DNA of 45,778 bases from Acidimicrobiales bacterium (GCA_020630195.1 JAHDBV010000029.1:1-45778); one strand, 5' to 3'; counted from the stretch's first letter, positions 33,659 to 42,311 are shown. Numbers and translations are program-made. Notes: generated by a model from the letters alone, not told the origin.

Positions 33659-34216
33659 ATGCCCGCCATCCCCCCACTCGAGCCACCCCACCCACCCGAG
33701 ATCGCAGCGCTCCTCGCGCCGATGATGCCGGAGGGGATCGACCCGATCGCACTGTTCCGCACGTTCGCCCACAACCCCGCGATGACCCGAGCCCTGCAGC
33801 CGTGGGGCGGCTACGAGCTGAGCCGGGAACTCTCGTTGTCGCTGCGACTCCGCGAGCTCGTCATCGACCGGGTGACCGCCCGATGCGGCGCGGAGTACGA
33901 GTGGGGTGTCCACGTCGCCTTCTTCGCCGAGCGAGCGGGTCTCGACCCGGCACAACTCCACTCGATCACCCACGGCTCGGCCGACGACGCGTGTTGGACC
34001 GACCCGGTCGACCGCGTCGTCATCGCCGCCGTCGACGCGCTCCACGACGACGGTCGCCTGCCGCCCCCGCTCGCCGACGAGTTGGCCCGGCACCTCGACG
34101 ACGCCCAGCGGCTCGATCTCGCGATGCTGGCGGGCTAGTACCACGCCATCAGCTACGCGGCGAACGTCGCCGAACTCGCCAACGAACCCCGCGCGCCGAC
34201 GTTCGCTGACGTCTGA
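33659..34216 (+). pseudogene. carboxymuconolactone-decarboxylase-like gene with in-frame amber codon
   Basis: The start is ATG 33659, with GAGGAG 6 nt upstream. The first 159 residues are an AhpD/CMD-type protein: LSLSLRLRELVIDRVTARCG and EYEWGVHVAFFAERAGL hold the conserved Cys, Glu and His. The frame meets TAG at 34136-34138 right after LAMLAG, then continues in the same frame with YHAISYAANVAELA and ends at TGA 34216. In relatives the LxGWYHxIS-type segment is continuous, so the stop most likely replaces a Trp codon (TGG to TAG). The product is either truncated by about 26 residues or this is a fresh pseudogene. Confidence 0.75.
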
Positions 34217-34223
34217 GCGATCG

Positions 34224-35546
34224 TCAGCTGCGATCGACCCCGCCCGCGAGGCGGACCGCGAGGGTGCCCCCGGCGAGGATGAAGAACAGCTGCTGGGGGA
34301 GGTGGAGGTAGAACGGCATCTGCACGAGGCCGATGATCACCACCGTGTGGAGCCACACCCCTCGTGGTTCGACCAACTTCTTCGAGTTCCAGGCGAGCAT
34401 CGCCATGAACCCCACGTAGGAGAAGAACGCCGGGAAGCCGTGCGAGAACATGAGGTTCCAGGCCTGGCCATGTGTGCCGATCGGCAACTTGCCCTCGACC
34501 AGGGTCCGAGGAGAGCCGAAGCCGAGCAGCGGCGACTCGATCGCACCGGCGATGGCACCGGTGGCGAGATCGCCGCGGTCCTCGTCGGAGTGGCCGGTGG
34601 CGAGACGCTCCGACACGAGATCACCGAGCGGGGTGAAGACGAACACCGCACCGAGTCCGATGAAGCCGGCCAGCATCGCCCCGAGCAGCTTGCGCTGACC
34701 GGCGATGCCGGATCGGAACGCCACGTAGAGGAAGCCGACCCCGAGGCTCAGCCAGAGGCCACGGTTCATCGACACCACGATCGGGACGACCGAGGCGAAG
34801 AGGGTGAACCGCACGAGTGAGCGGTTCATGCCGATCCGCTCGTCGCTCATGGCGACCATCGCGAACGGCGTGAGCAGGGCGGTCGAGGCACCCCAGCCGT
34901 TGGTGTACTGGAACGGCGCGGTGGGCCGGGGCACGGGGAAGCCGATGAAGTCCTGCACCTGGGCGAAGGTCGGGTTGACCAGCGCCCGGATCAGTTCGTT
35001 CTCGATCAGGGCGCCGGGGAGGAACCAGCCGGCCGGGGCGAGATACGTGAAGTCGCCGAGGATGAAGGCGAGATAGCCGCCGAAGATCACCGACATGTAG
35101 AGGTAGGTGAACCAGCGCACCACCCGCTCGACCGTGACGGTGCGGCCACCGTTCAGCACGTAGAGGCAGAACACCGCGGCGCTGACGTAGTAGCCGGCTC
35201 GCAGGACGAACCCGGACATGCGGGCGAGGCCGTCGACCTGGACCGCCGAGCCGAGCATCCAGCAGAGGAACACGAGGTAGAGCACGAAGCCGCGGGGTGC
35301 GACGAGGTTCCGGCGACGGATCAGCGACGCCGCCATGGGCAGGGCGAAGATCACCCAGGTGAACCCGGTGAGACCGAGGAGGAACCACGCCGGGTAGCCG
35401 GCGATCATGAACGCCATCGGCCAGGTGGGCAGCGGCGCCTCGGCTTCGGGGCGGCGGATCCGCGGTCGGTAGGTGACCGGCAGCGCGGCGAGATCGTCCC
35501 CGAACCGGGGTCGATCCGACCCTGGTGCGTCGGGGGCGATCGTCAC
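34224..35546 (-). CDS. O-antigen ligase/Wzy-like polymerase
   Basis: 440 residues, about ten to eleven membrane helices (from AFMIAGYPAWFLLGLTGFTW near 45 to LPQQLFFILAGGTLAVRLAG at the end). It has a large external loop (about 305-360) containing LLGFGSPRTLVEGKLPIGTH, which resembles the ligase/polymerase loop with its conserved Gly, Arg and His. It probably polymerises or attaches the repeat units flipped by the Wzx protein. GTG 35546 lies 5 nt after the stop of the Wzz-like gene, so the two form one operon. Confidence 0.82.
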   Translation of the reverse strand: MTIAPDAPGSDRPRFGDDLAALPVTYRPRIRRPEAEAPLPTWPMAFMIAGYPAWFLLGLTGFTWVIFALPMAASLIRRRNLVAPRGFVLYLVFLCWMLGSAVQVDGLARMSGFVLRAGYYVSAAVFCLYVLNGGRTVTVERVVRWFTYLYMSVIFGGYLAFILGDFTYLAPAGWFLPGALIENELIRALVNPTFAQVQDFIGFPVPRPTAPFQYTNGWGASTALLTPFAMVAMSDERIGMNRSLVRFTLFASVVPIVVSMNRGLWLSLGVGFLYVAFRSGIAGQRKLLGAMLAGFIGLGAVFVFTPLGDLVSERLATGHSDEDRGDLATGAIAGAIESPLLGFGSPRTLVEGKLPIGTHGQAWNLMFSHGFPAFFSYVGFMAMLAWNSKKLVEPRGVWLHTVVIIGLVQMPFYLHLPQQLFFILAGGTLAVRLAGGVDRS

Positions 35547-35551
35547 GGCGG

Positions 35552-37093
35552 TCAGGCCCGGTTGTTCTCGGCGACGACGGTGCCGAGCACCGGCGAACCG
35601 ACACGACGGAGCTGACCGACGGCGTCGGAGACACCGGTGCGGGTGGCACGGGACGGTTCCACGACCATCAGTGTGCCATCACACAGCGGCGCGAGATCGA
35701 CGGCGTCGGCCACCTGGAGCACCGGCGGGCCCTCGAACACGACGAGATCGAACTCGCCCTTCACGGCCTGGACGAGGCGACCCATGCCCTGGCTCTGGAG
35801 GAGCACGGCGGGCTGGTCGACCTCGGTGCCGGCGGAGAGCACCCGCAGGTTCGGGGCGCCCTGCCACTGCTGGAGGGCATCGCCGAGGCGACCCTTGCCC
35901 GACAGCACATCGGAGAGGCCCATGCGGTTGTCGAGACCGAATCGCTCGTGCAGCGACGGGCGGCGCAGATCGGCACCGACGAGCAGCACCCGACGGCCGG
36001 CACGTGCGGCCGAGACGGCGAGGTTGGCGGCGACGGTGGTCGAGGAGTGGGGGTTGTTCGGGCCGGCGACGAGCACGACCGTCTTGTCCTGCTGGTCGAG
36101 GGCGAACACCACCGAACCCTGCACCCGTCGATACGACTCGGCCGTGTCGGAGGTCGGCTCGGCGATGGCCGGGCCGCCACCGAACAGGCCACGCCCGACC
36201 GGGACCGAGCCGAGCACGCCGAGGCCCATGGCCTCGAGCTCGGCGGCGGGCTCCCGGAGGCGGTCGTCCTGGCGGTCGAGGAGGAAGGCGGCGGCGAGTG
36301 CGGCGCCGAGGCCGGCAAGGGCACCACCGACGATGCCGAGGATCGGCGAGAGGCCCGACTTCGACTCGGGCACCTTGGCGTCGTCGAGCACGATGCCGGG
36401 GTTGATCTCGATGGCGGCGAGGTTGGCGAGGCGGCTGCCGATCCCGGCGAGCTCCTCACGCTTGGCGACCTCGAGGTACTCGAGCTCACGACCGCCGGCG
36501 CCGTCGGCGAGGGCGGTGAGGTCGGCTTCGAGTTCGGCCTGACGCTCGAGCAGTGCGGCCCGGGCGGCGGTGGTCGATGCCGTGGCGGCGTCGGTCCGGA
36601 ACTCGAGATAGGCGACGGCCATCGCCTGGGCCAGCGCGCTGGCCCGTTCGGCCGAGCCGCCCTCGGCGGTGATCACGAGGATCTGGGAGTCGTTGAGCAC
36701 GCTCACGCTGATCTGTTCGAGGGCGTTGCGGGCGGCGTCGGCATCGACCGGCATCGCCTCGGCCTCGGCGAGCACGGCCGGATCGTCGAGGGGGCGGCCG
36801 GCGGAGGCGTCGATGATCGCGAGCGCTCGCTCGGCCACACGCTGCGACGACGCGATGGCGCGTTCGTTGACCGTGTTGACCTGGCGCTCGATGTCGAGGT
36901 TGGGGTTGTCACCCTGCGAGACGAGGGGCCGGACCTCCACACGCGACTCGGTGATGAAGCTGGCCGGCGCCACCAGGGTGGCGAGCAGGCCGAGCACGGC
37001 GCCGATGGCGGCACCGAGCGCGAGCAGCTTCCACCGGGCACGCAGGACATCGATGTATTCGGCGATGTCGACGACAGCACTCGAAGTTGCCAT
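35552..37093 (-). CDS. Wzz-type chain-length protein fused to a degraded BY-kinase domain
   Basis: 513 residues. The Wzz domain begins IAEYIDVLRARWKLLALGAA, with membrane helices near 23-45 and 255-282 and a helical external region between them. The C-terminal 180 residues have the BY-kinase fold, but its nucleotide motifs are altered. The Walker A position reads GPNNPHSSTTVAANLA with no Gly-Lys, Walker A-prime reads VLLVGADLRRP (first Asp lost), and Walker B reads VVFEGPP (Asp to Glu). There is no Tyr cluster at the C-terminus. It is probably a structural partner controlling chain length rather than a kinase. ATG 37093 follows GGAGAG by 8 nt. Confidence 0.85.
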   Translation of the reverse strand: MATSSAVVDIAEYIDVLRARWKLLALGAAIGAVLGLLATLVAPASFITESRVEVRPLVSQGDNPNLDIERQVNTVNERAIASSQRVAERALAIIDASAGRPLDDPAVLAEAEAMPVDADAARNALEQISVSVLNDSQILVITAEGGSAERASALAQAMAVAYLEFRTDAATASTTAARAALLERQAELEADLTALADGAGGRELEYLEVAKREELAGIGSRLANLAAIEINPGIVLDDAKVPESKSGLSPILGIVGGALAGLGAALAAAFLLDRQDDRLREPAAELEAMGLGVLGSVPVGRGLFGGGPAIAEPTSDTAESYRRVQGSVVFALDQQDKTVVLVAGPNNPHSSTTVAANLAVSAARAGRRVLLVGADLRRPSLHERFGLDNRMGLSDVLSGKGRLGDALQQWQGAPNLRVLSAGTEVDQPAVLLQSQGMGRLVQAVKGEFDLVVFEGPPVLQVADAVDLAPLCDGTLMVVEPSRATRTGVSDAVGQLRRVGSPVLGTVVAENNRA

Positions 37094-37126
37094 GGATCAC
37101 ACTCTCCACAGGGCGGGTTCCGGCAC

Positions 37127-37154
37127 CTATCGGCCCCGTGGGCGGGAGGATGAG
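37127..37154 (-). promoter_or_regulatory. FliA/WhiG-like promoter element, copy 2
   Basis: CTCA (37154-37151), 16 nt, then GCCGATAG (37134-37127) on the minus strand, 33 nt before the Wzz-like ATG. Same boxes and spacing as the copy at 30456-30483; the bases before the -10 (ending GGG) are also shared. Confidence 0.5.
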
Positions 37155-37244
37155 CCACGGACCCCGGCACTCCCCCATCGGGACGAAGGTCCCCGGGAAG
37201 TTCGTAAGCTTTGGGGCGGACGTGCCGATGATGACGGGGTGAGC

Positions 37245-38150
37245 ATGACCGAACAGATGAGCCATGTGCAGGCGCTGGAATCCGAGGCGATCCACATCAT
37301 GCGGGAGGTGGCGGCCGAATGTGAGCGCCCCTGCCTCCTCTTCTCGGGTGGCAAGGACTCGATCGTGATGCTCCACCTCGCGATCAAGGCCTTCGCCCCG
37401 GCCCCCGTGCCCTTCCCGATCATGCATGTGGACACCGGCCACAACTTCGAGGAGGTCATCGAGTACCGCGACCGCCGTGTCGCCGAGACCGGTGTCCGCC
37501 TGATCGTCGCCTCCGTCCAGGACGCGATCGACCAGGGCAAGGTCGTCGAGGAGACCGGGCCGCGGGCCAGCCGGAACCGGCTGCAGACCACCGCTCTCCT
37601 CGATGGGATCGAGGAGCACCGGTTCGACGCCGTCTTCGGCGGCGCACGCCGCGACGAGGAGAAGGCCCGAGCGAAGGAGCGGGTGTTCTCGTTCCGTGAC
37701 GACTTCGGCCAGTGGGACCCCAAGGCCCAGCGCCCGGAGCTCTGGAACCTCTACAACCCGCGGGTCAAGGCCGGCGAACACATGCGCGTGTTCCCGATCT
37801 CGAACTGGACCGAGCTCGACATCTGGCATTACATCCGGGACGAGAACATCGACATCCCGATGGTCTATTACGCCCACAAGCGCATGGTCTTCGAGCGTGA
37901 CGGCATGTGGCTCGGTGTCACGCCGTTCATGACGCTCATGGAGGGCGAGGTCCCCGAGGAGCGCCTGGTGCGCTTCCGCACCATCGGTGATGCCACCTGC
38001 ACCGGCGCCGTCGATTCGGCCGCCACCACGATCGAACAGGTCATCGAGGAGGTGGGCGCCACCCGGATCACCGAGCGAGGCGCCACCCGAGCCGACGACC
38101 GCACGGCCGAAGCGGCCATGGAAGACCGCAAGAAAGAGGGCTACTTCTGA
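37245..38150 (+). CDS. cysD: sulfate adenylyltransferase subunit 2
   Basis: 301 residues from ATG 37245 (GTG 37239 also possible). The catalytic, ATP-pyrophosphatase-type half of ATP sulfurylase, making adenylyl sulfate from ATP and sulfate. The PP-loop is LLFSGGKDSIVMLHL (about 29-43); GARRDEEKARAKERVFSFRD and NWTELDIWHYI are diagnostic of CysD. The length equals the family norm. It overlaps cysN by one base (TGATG). It starts a plus-strand cysDNC operon divergent from the Wzz-like gene. Confidence 0.97.
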   Translation: MTEQMSHVQALESEAIHIMREVAAECERPCLLFSGGKDSIVMLHLAIKAFAPAPVPFPIMHVDTGHNFEEVIEYRDRRVAETGVRLIVASVQDAIDQGKVVEETGPRASRNRLQTTALLDGIEEHRFDAVFGGARRDEEKARAKERVFSFRDDFGQWDPKAQRPELWNLYNPRVKAGEHMRVFPISNWTELDIWHYIRDENIDIPMVYYAHKRMVFERDGMWLGVTPFMTLMEGEVPEERLVRFRTIGDATCTGAVDSAATTIEQVIEEVGATRITERGATRADDRTAEAAMEDRKKEGYF

Positions 38151-39400
38151 TGGAACTCCTTCGTCTGGCCACCGCCGGCTCCGTCGACGACGGCAAGAGC
38201 ACCCTCATCGGGCGCCTCCTCTACGACTCGAAGTCGATCTTCGAGGATCAGCTCGAGTCGATCGAGGCCACCTCGGAACAACGAGGTAGTGAGACGGTCG
38301 ATCTCGCACTGCTGACCGACGGCCTCCGCGCCGAGCGGGAGCAGGGCATCACGATCGACGTCGCCTACCGCTACTTTGCCACGCCGAAGCGGAAGTTCAT
38401 CATCGCGGACACGCCGGGGCACACCCAGTACACGCGGAACATGGTGACCGGTGCCTCCACCGCCAACCTGGCGATCATCCTGATCGACGCCCGCAAGGGC
38501 CTGCTGGAGCAGAGCCGCCGCCACGCGTTCATCGCCTCGCTGTTGCGCATCCCGCACCTGGTGATCGCGGTCAACAAGATGGACCTGGTCGACTACGACC
38601 GGGACCGCTTCGAGGAGATCCGCGACGAGTTCACCGAGTTCGCCTCGAAGCTCGACGTCGCCGATCTGACCTTCATCCCGATGTCCGCCCTCAACGGCGA
38701 CAACGTGGTCGACCGCTCCATGAACATGGAGTGGTACGAGGGTTCGACGCTGCTCCATCACCTGGAGCAGGTGCACATCGCGTCCGACCGCAACCTCGTG
38801 GACGTCCGCTTCCCGGTCCAGTACGTGATCCGGCCGCAGTCGGCCGAGCACCCGGACTACCGCGGCTACGCCGGCCAGGTCGCCGGTGGCGTGATGCGGC
38901 CGGGCGACGAGGTTCAGGTGCTCCCGTCCGGGTTCACCTCGACGATCACCTCGATCGACACCGCGACCGGACCGATCGAGGAGGCCGCCGCCGGCATGTC
39001 GGTGACGATCCGCCTCGCGGACGAGATCGACATCAGCCGCGGCGACATGATCTGCCGGCCGAACAACGCACCCGAGGTGTCGCAGGACATCGACGCGATG
39101 ATCTGCTGGATGGCCGACCAGGGCGAGCTGCGCCCGGGCCAGAAGCTCGCGATCAAGCACACCACCCGGTGGGCACGGGCGATGGTCAAGGACGTCCAGT
39201 ACCGCCTCGACATCAACAGCCTGTCCCGCGACGAGGAGACCCAGACCATCGGTCTGAACGAGATCGCCCGCATCACCATGCGGACGACCCAGCCGCTGTT
39301 CGCCGACCCCTACACCCGCAACCGGACCACCGGCAGCTTCATCCTCGTCGACGAAGCCACCAACGTGACGGTCGCCGCGGGCATGGTCCTCGACCGCTGA
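38150..39400 (+). CDS. cysN: sulfate adenylyltransferase subunit 1 (GTPase)
   Basis: 416 residues, the regulatory GTPase half of ATP sulfurylase. G1 TAGSVDDGKSTLIGRLL (about 7-23), switch I region EREQGITIDVAYRYF, G3 DTPGHTQYTRNM and G4 NKMD are all intact. Two beta-barrel domains follow (from about 220). No CysC domain is fused; that enzyme is the next gene, coupled by TGATG. Confidence 0.97.
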   Translation: MELLRLATAGSVDDGKSTLIGRLLYDSKSIFEDQLESIEATSEQRGSETVDLALLTDGLRAEREQGITIDVAYRYFATPKRKFIIADTPGHTQYTRNMVTGASTANLAIILIDARKGLLEQSRRHAFIASLLRIPHLVIAVNKMDLVDYDRDRFEEIRDEFTEFASKLDVADLTFIPMSALNGDNVVDRSMNMEWYEGSTLLHHLEQVHIASDRNLVDVRFPVQYVIRPQSAEHPDYRGYAGQVAGGVMRPGDEVQVLPSGFTSTITSIDTATGPIEEAAAGMSVTIRLADEIDISRGDMICRPNNAPEVSQDIDAMICWMADQGELRPGQKLAIKHTTRWARAMVKDVQYRLDINSLSRDEETQTIGLNEIARITMRTTQPLFADPYTRNRTTGSFILVDEATNVTVAAGMVLDR

Positions 39401-40002
39401 TGACCGACTCGCCGGTCAGCTCCAACGTCCGCTGGCATCCCTCGGCGGTCGAGCGCGCCGATCGTTGGTCGGTGACCGGCGGCGCCGGCGCCACCGTGTG
39501 GCTCACCGGGCTCTCGGGCTCGGGCAAGTCGACGATCGCCGTGGAACTCGAACAGCAGCTGCTCGCCGCCGGGCGACCGTGCTACCTGCTCGACGGCGAC
39601 AACCTGCGGATGGGTCTGAACGGCGACCTCGGCTTCTCGGCCGAGGACCGCGACGAGAACGTGCGCCGGGTCGCCCATGTGGCCCGGCTCGTGGCCGACG
39701 CCGGCCTGGTGGCCGTGGTCCCGCTGATCAGCCCGTATCGGGCGGCTCGGGACTTCGCCCGCTCGTTGCACGACGCCGCCGAGCTGCCCTTCGTCGAGGT
39801 GCACTGCGACACCCCGCTCGAGGTCTGTGAGGCCCGGGACCCCAAGGGCCTCTACCAGCGAGCCCGTGCGGGCGAGATCACCGGCATGACCGGGATCGAC
39901 GATCCGTACGAAGCGCCGGAGTCACCCGAGGTGCGTGTGCATCCCGACATGGGTGACGCATCGGCGCTGGCGGCCATCGTGGCCGCCGCGATCCCCGCCT
40001 GA
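39400..40002 (+). CDS. cysC: adenylylsulfate kinase
   Basis: 200 residues. Phosphorylates adenylyl sulfate to PAPS. It has P-loop WLTGLSGSGKSTIAVEL (about 33-49), LDGDNLRMGLNGDLGFSAED, LISPYRAARDFAR and KGLYQRARAGEI, all family signatures. It completes the activation route to the universal sulfate donor. In assimilation PAPS would be reduced; in polymer sulfation it is used directly. No reductase or sulfotransferase is in the window. It converges with the LCP gene, 12 bp away. Confidence 0.96.
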   Translation: MTDSPVSSNVRWHPSAVERADRWSVTGGAGATVWLTGLSGSGKSTIAVELEQQLLAAGRPCYLLDGDNLRMGLNGDLGFSAEDRDENVRRVAHVARLVADAGLVAVVPLISPYRAARDFARSLHDAAELPFVEVHCDTPLEVCEARDPKGLYQRARAGEITGMTGIDDPYEAPESPEVRVHPDMGDASALAAIVAAAIPA

Positions 40003-40014
40003 TCGACGCTCAGC

Positions 40015-41526
40015 TCAGCCGCACTGCGTGCCGATGGGCGACGGCCCCGGCACGACACCGACCGTCTCCGACGGTGCCACCTGGGGCGCCGGCACGGTGG
40101 TGGCCGGGCTCGCCTGCACCGAGGCGAGATCACTCTCGGCCCGGACGTCGGTGAAGTTGATGCCGGTCGTGAGCACGATCCGACCGGTCACGGTCGGGTC
40201 CTCCTCGATCCGGACGTCACCGACGATGTGACCGGCGACGAGCTGGGCGGCACCGAGATCGTCACCGGCGTATCGGACGACGGTCACGTCTTCACCGGTG
40301 CGGGCGTCGCCGACGCGAGCCACCTGGAAGCCGAGGTCTTCGAACGCCGCCGAGGTCTGCCCCGCCTGGCCGGGCACGCCGGAACCGTTGAGGATCGTGA
40401 GTTCGAACTCACCGGGCGCCGGGATCGCCACGGCCGCCGGGTCGGCCGGCACGGTCGTCGTGGGGGTGGGCAGCCGACCGCGGAAGAGGTCGAGCACCTC
40501 GATGGAGGCCGACTCGACGAGCTGGAGCACCGCCTTGTCGTCGATGCGGGCCTGCTCGGTCGTCAGGGTGTGGCCGATGATCCGGTCGGTGTCGTAGTTC
40601 CGGAAGATGCGGGCCAGCTCCACCAGGTCGTCGAAGCCACCCTGGTCGATGGTGAGGTTCGACGAGCCCGCCTCGACGATCGCGTCGATCGTGCCGAGGT
40701 CGGTGATGTCGAGTGAGGAGACGGCCCGATCCGCGACACGCTGCAGGAAGTACTGCTGGCGCGAGATGCGTCCGAGGTCGGCGCTCGGGTCCTTCGTCCA
40801 GGTGCCGTTGGCGAACACCTCGACGTTGCGGCCACGGGCGAACGCCAACGACTGGGAGCCGTTGAGCACGTGGCAGCCGGCGGTCTGGATGTCGAGGCCG
40901 GAATCGAGATCGCGCATCGGGTCGTCGAACCAGACGGGCACGCCGTCGATCGCGTCGATCACGTCCTGGAAGCCGGCGAAGTTGATCTCGATGTAGTGGT
41001 CGAGCTCGATCCCGAGCGACTGCTGGATCGTGTCGACGAGACGCTGGGCGCCGTCGTCGGCGTTGAACGCGGTGTTGATCCGGTCGCTGCGGCCGGTGCC
41101 GGCGATGGGCACGAACAGGTCACGAGGAATCGAGAGCAGGTCGATGGCCTGCCCGGAGGGGTCGACCCGGGCGATGATCATCGTGTCGGTGCGTTTGCCG
41201 AAGACCTCTTCGCCGATGATCACATCGGCGTTCGGATCGTCTTCGCTGATCCCGTCGCGGCTGTCGGTGCCGACGAGCAGCCAGTTCTCCGGCTCGGCGA
41301 GGGTCGGGTCGTCCGGGTTCTCTCCCCCACCGTCGCCACCGAAGGTGAGTGCCACCTCGCCGATCTCGGTGAGGGAGTCGGTCAGGAAGTAGGTGACCCC
41401 CGCGGCGAAGAGGCACATCACCGTGCCGATCGATCCGACCGTCAGGAGGATGCGCTGGGGCCACGTCCGGCGATCGAGCGGAGGCGTGCGGCGGGACCGA
41501 GTCGTCGGTGGGCGATCGACGTGCAT
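40015..41526 (-). CDS. LytR-CpsA-Psr (LCP) family glycopolymer ligase with LytR_C domain
   Basis: 503 residues. Cytoplasmic basic N-terminus, one membrane helix (about 25-48), then the external LCP domain with RTDTMIIARVDPSGQAIDLL, SIPRDLFVPI, FAGFQDVIDAIDGVPV and CHVLNGSQSLAFARGRN. These contain the Arg and Asp residues that bind the lipid pyrophosphate. The C-terminal LytR_C domain starts FELTILNGSGVPGQAGQT (about 378-395). LCP enzymes attach wall polymers to peptidoglycan, so this protein could anchor the polymer made by the upstream locus. A TAGCGT box lies 10 nt before ATG 41526. Confidence 0.93.
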   Translation of the reverse strand: MHVDRPPTTRSRRTPPLDRRTWPQRILLTVGSIGTVMCLFAAGVTYFLTDSLTEIGEVALTFGGDGGGENPDDPTLAEPENWLLVGTDSRDGISEDDPNADVIIGEEVFGKRTDTMIIARVDPSGQAIDLLSIPRDLFVPIAGTGRSDRINTAFNADDGAQRLVDTIQQSLGIELDHYIEINFAGFQDVIDAIDGVPVWFDDPMRDLDSGLDIQTAGCHVLNGSQSLAFARGRNVEVFANGTWTKDPSADLGRISRQQYFLQRVADRAVSSLDITDLGTIDAIVEAGSSNLTIDQGGFDDLVELARIFRNYDTDRIIGHTLTTEQARIDDKAVLQLVESASIEVLDLFRGRLPTPTTTVPADPAAVAIPAPGEFELTILNGSGVPGQAGQTSAAFEDLGFQVARVGDARTGEDVTVVRYAGDDLGAAQLVAGHIVGDVRIEEDPTVTGRIVLTTGINFTDVRAESDLASVQASPATTVPAPQVAPSETVGVVPGPSPIGTQCG

Positions 41527-41600
41527 GCGGTCGTGGACGCTAGCAACGAGGATCGGCGTCGACGTGTCGCCCCGGCACCGCCGACTACCGTCGCGAGGCG

Positions 41601-41915
41601 ATGACCGAGATCGCCTGCCCGGCCTGTGGCGAAGCCGAAGAGCTCCGTGGAGAGACCGGCGACGACGGGGTCATCACGATCACGTGCGAATCCTGCGAAG
41701 CGACGTTCCGCCGCAGCGAGCGACGGTGCGAGCGGTGTGGCTCGGATGACCTGTACGACGCACCGGTGGCCGTCGTGGAGAAGAGCCGCGGCTCACAGCT
41801 CTCGATCGTGTCGACCGTGACCCGCGAGTTCTGCTGGATCTGCGACCGCGACCTCATCGACGCCCAGCGTCGATCCCGCCGCCCGCTCATGCCGGACGAA
41901 CTCCCGACACTCTGA
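41601..41915 (+). CDS. zinc-ribbon protein
   Basis: 104 residues from ATG 41601. Four Cys pairs (CPAC at 6-9, CESC, CERC and CWIC) would make two zinc ribbons; the remainder is hydrophilic. No enzyme motif. TACCGT lies 9 nt before the ATG, so it may be leaderless. A DNA, RNA or protein adaptor role is possible but not shown. Confidence 0.75.
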   Translation: MTEIACPACGEAEELRGETGDDGVITITCESCEATFRRSERRCERCGSDDLYDAPVAVVEKSRGSQLSIVSTVTREFCWICDRDLIDAQRRSRRPLMPDELPTL

Positions 41916-41933
41916 CGATCCGGGAGCCGCTTC

Positions 41934-42311
41934 TCAGACGGCTCGACGTTCCTCGGGCATGAGCACGGCCCGGGCGCAGATGGCGAGACAGACGATCTCG
42001 ATCAGCATGATCACGAAGAACGCGACGTTGAACTCGACGAGCACGTCGCTGAGCTCCCGGCAGATCGCGCCGGCGAACGCTGCGGCGTAGGCACCGGCCT
42101 GGCGCATCGCCACGGCGACGAGCATCGCCAGACCGAGGCCGAGGTTGCGGCCGGCCCAGGACGTGGCGAGGTCGTCGGCGCCGTCGACGAAGTTCACCGC
42201 CGAGGTCGGATCGACGAGTGCCGAGATCCCGATCACGGTGCCGCCGAGTCCCATGATGACGGCGAAGATCGTGATGACGAGTGGGACCCCGTCGGCCTTG
42301 ATGGCGTTCAT
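41934..42311 (-). CDS. small integral membrane protein, four helices
   Basis: 125 residues from ATG 42311. Four hydrophobic helices: LVITIFAVIMGLGGTVIGIS (about 10-29), NLGLGLAMLVAVAMRQAG, AYAAAFAGAICRELSDVLVE and FFVIMLIEIVCLAICARAVL. The layout resembles the DUF4345/DUF4267-type families of unknown function, with a conserved-looking WAGRNLGLG. The open frame extends upstream but lacks membrane character. Confidence 0.7.
   Translation of the reverse strand: MNAIKADGVPLVITIFAVIMGLGGTVIGISALVDPTSAVNFVDGADDLATSWAGRNLGLGLAMLVAVAMRQAGAYAAAFAGAICRELSDVLVEFNVAFFVIMLIEIVCLAICARAVLMPEERRAV

Noticed and set aside
34136..34138. Amber codon read as pyrrolysine
   Set aside because: Pyrrolysine use is very rare and tied to methylamine methyltransferases; this family does not use it. 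A point mutation of a Trp codon is simpler.
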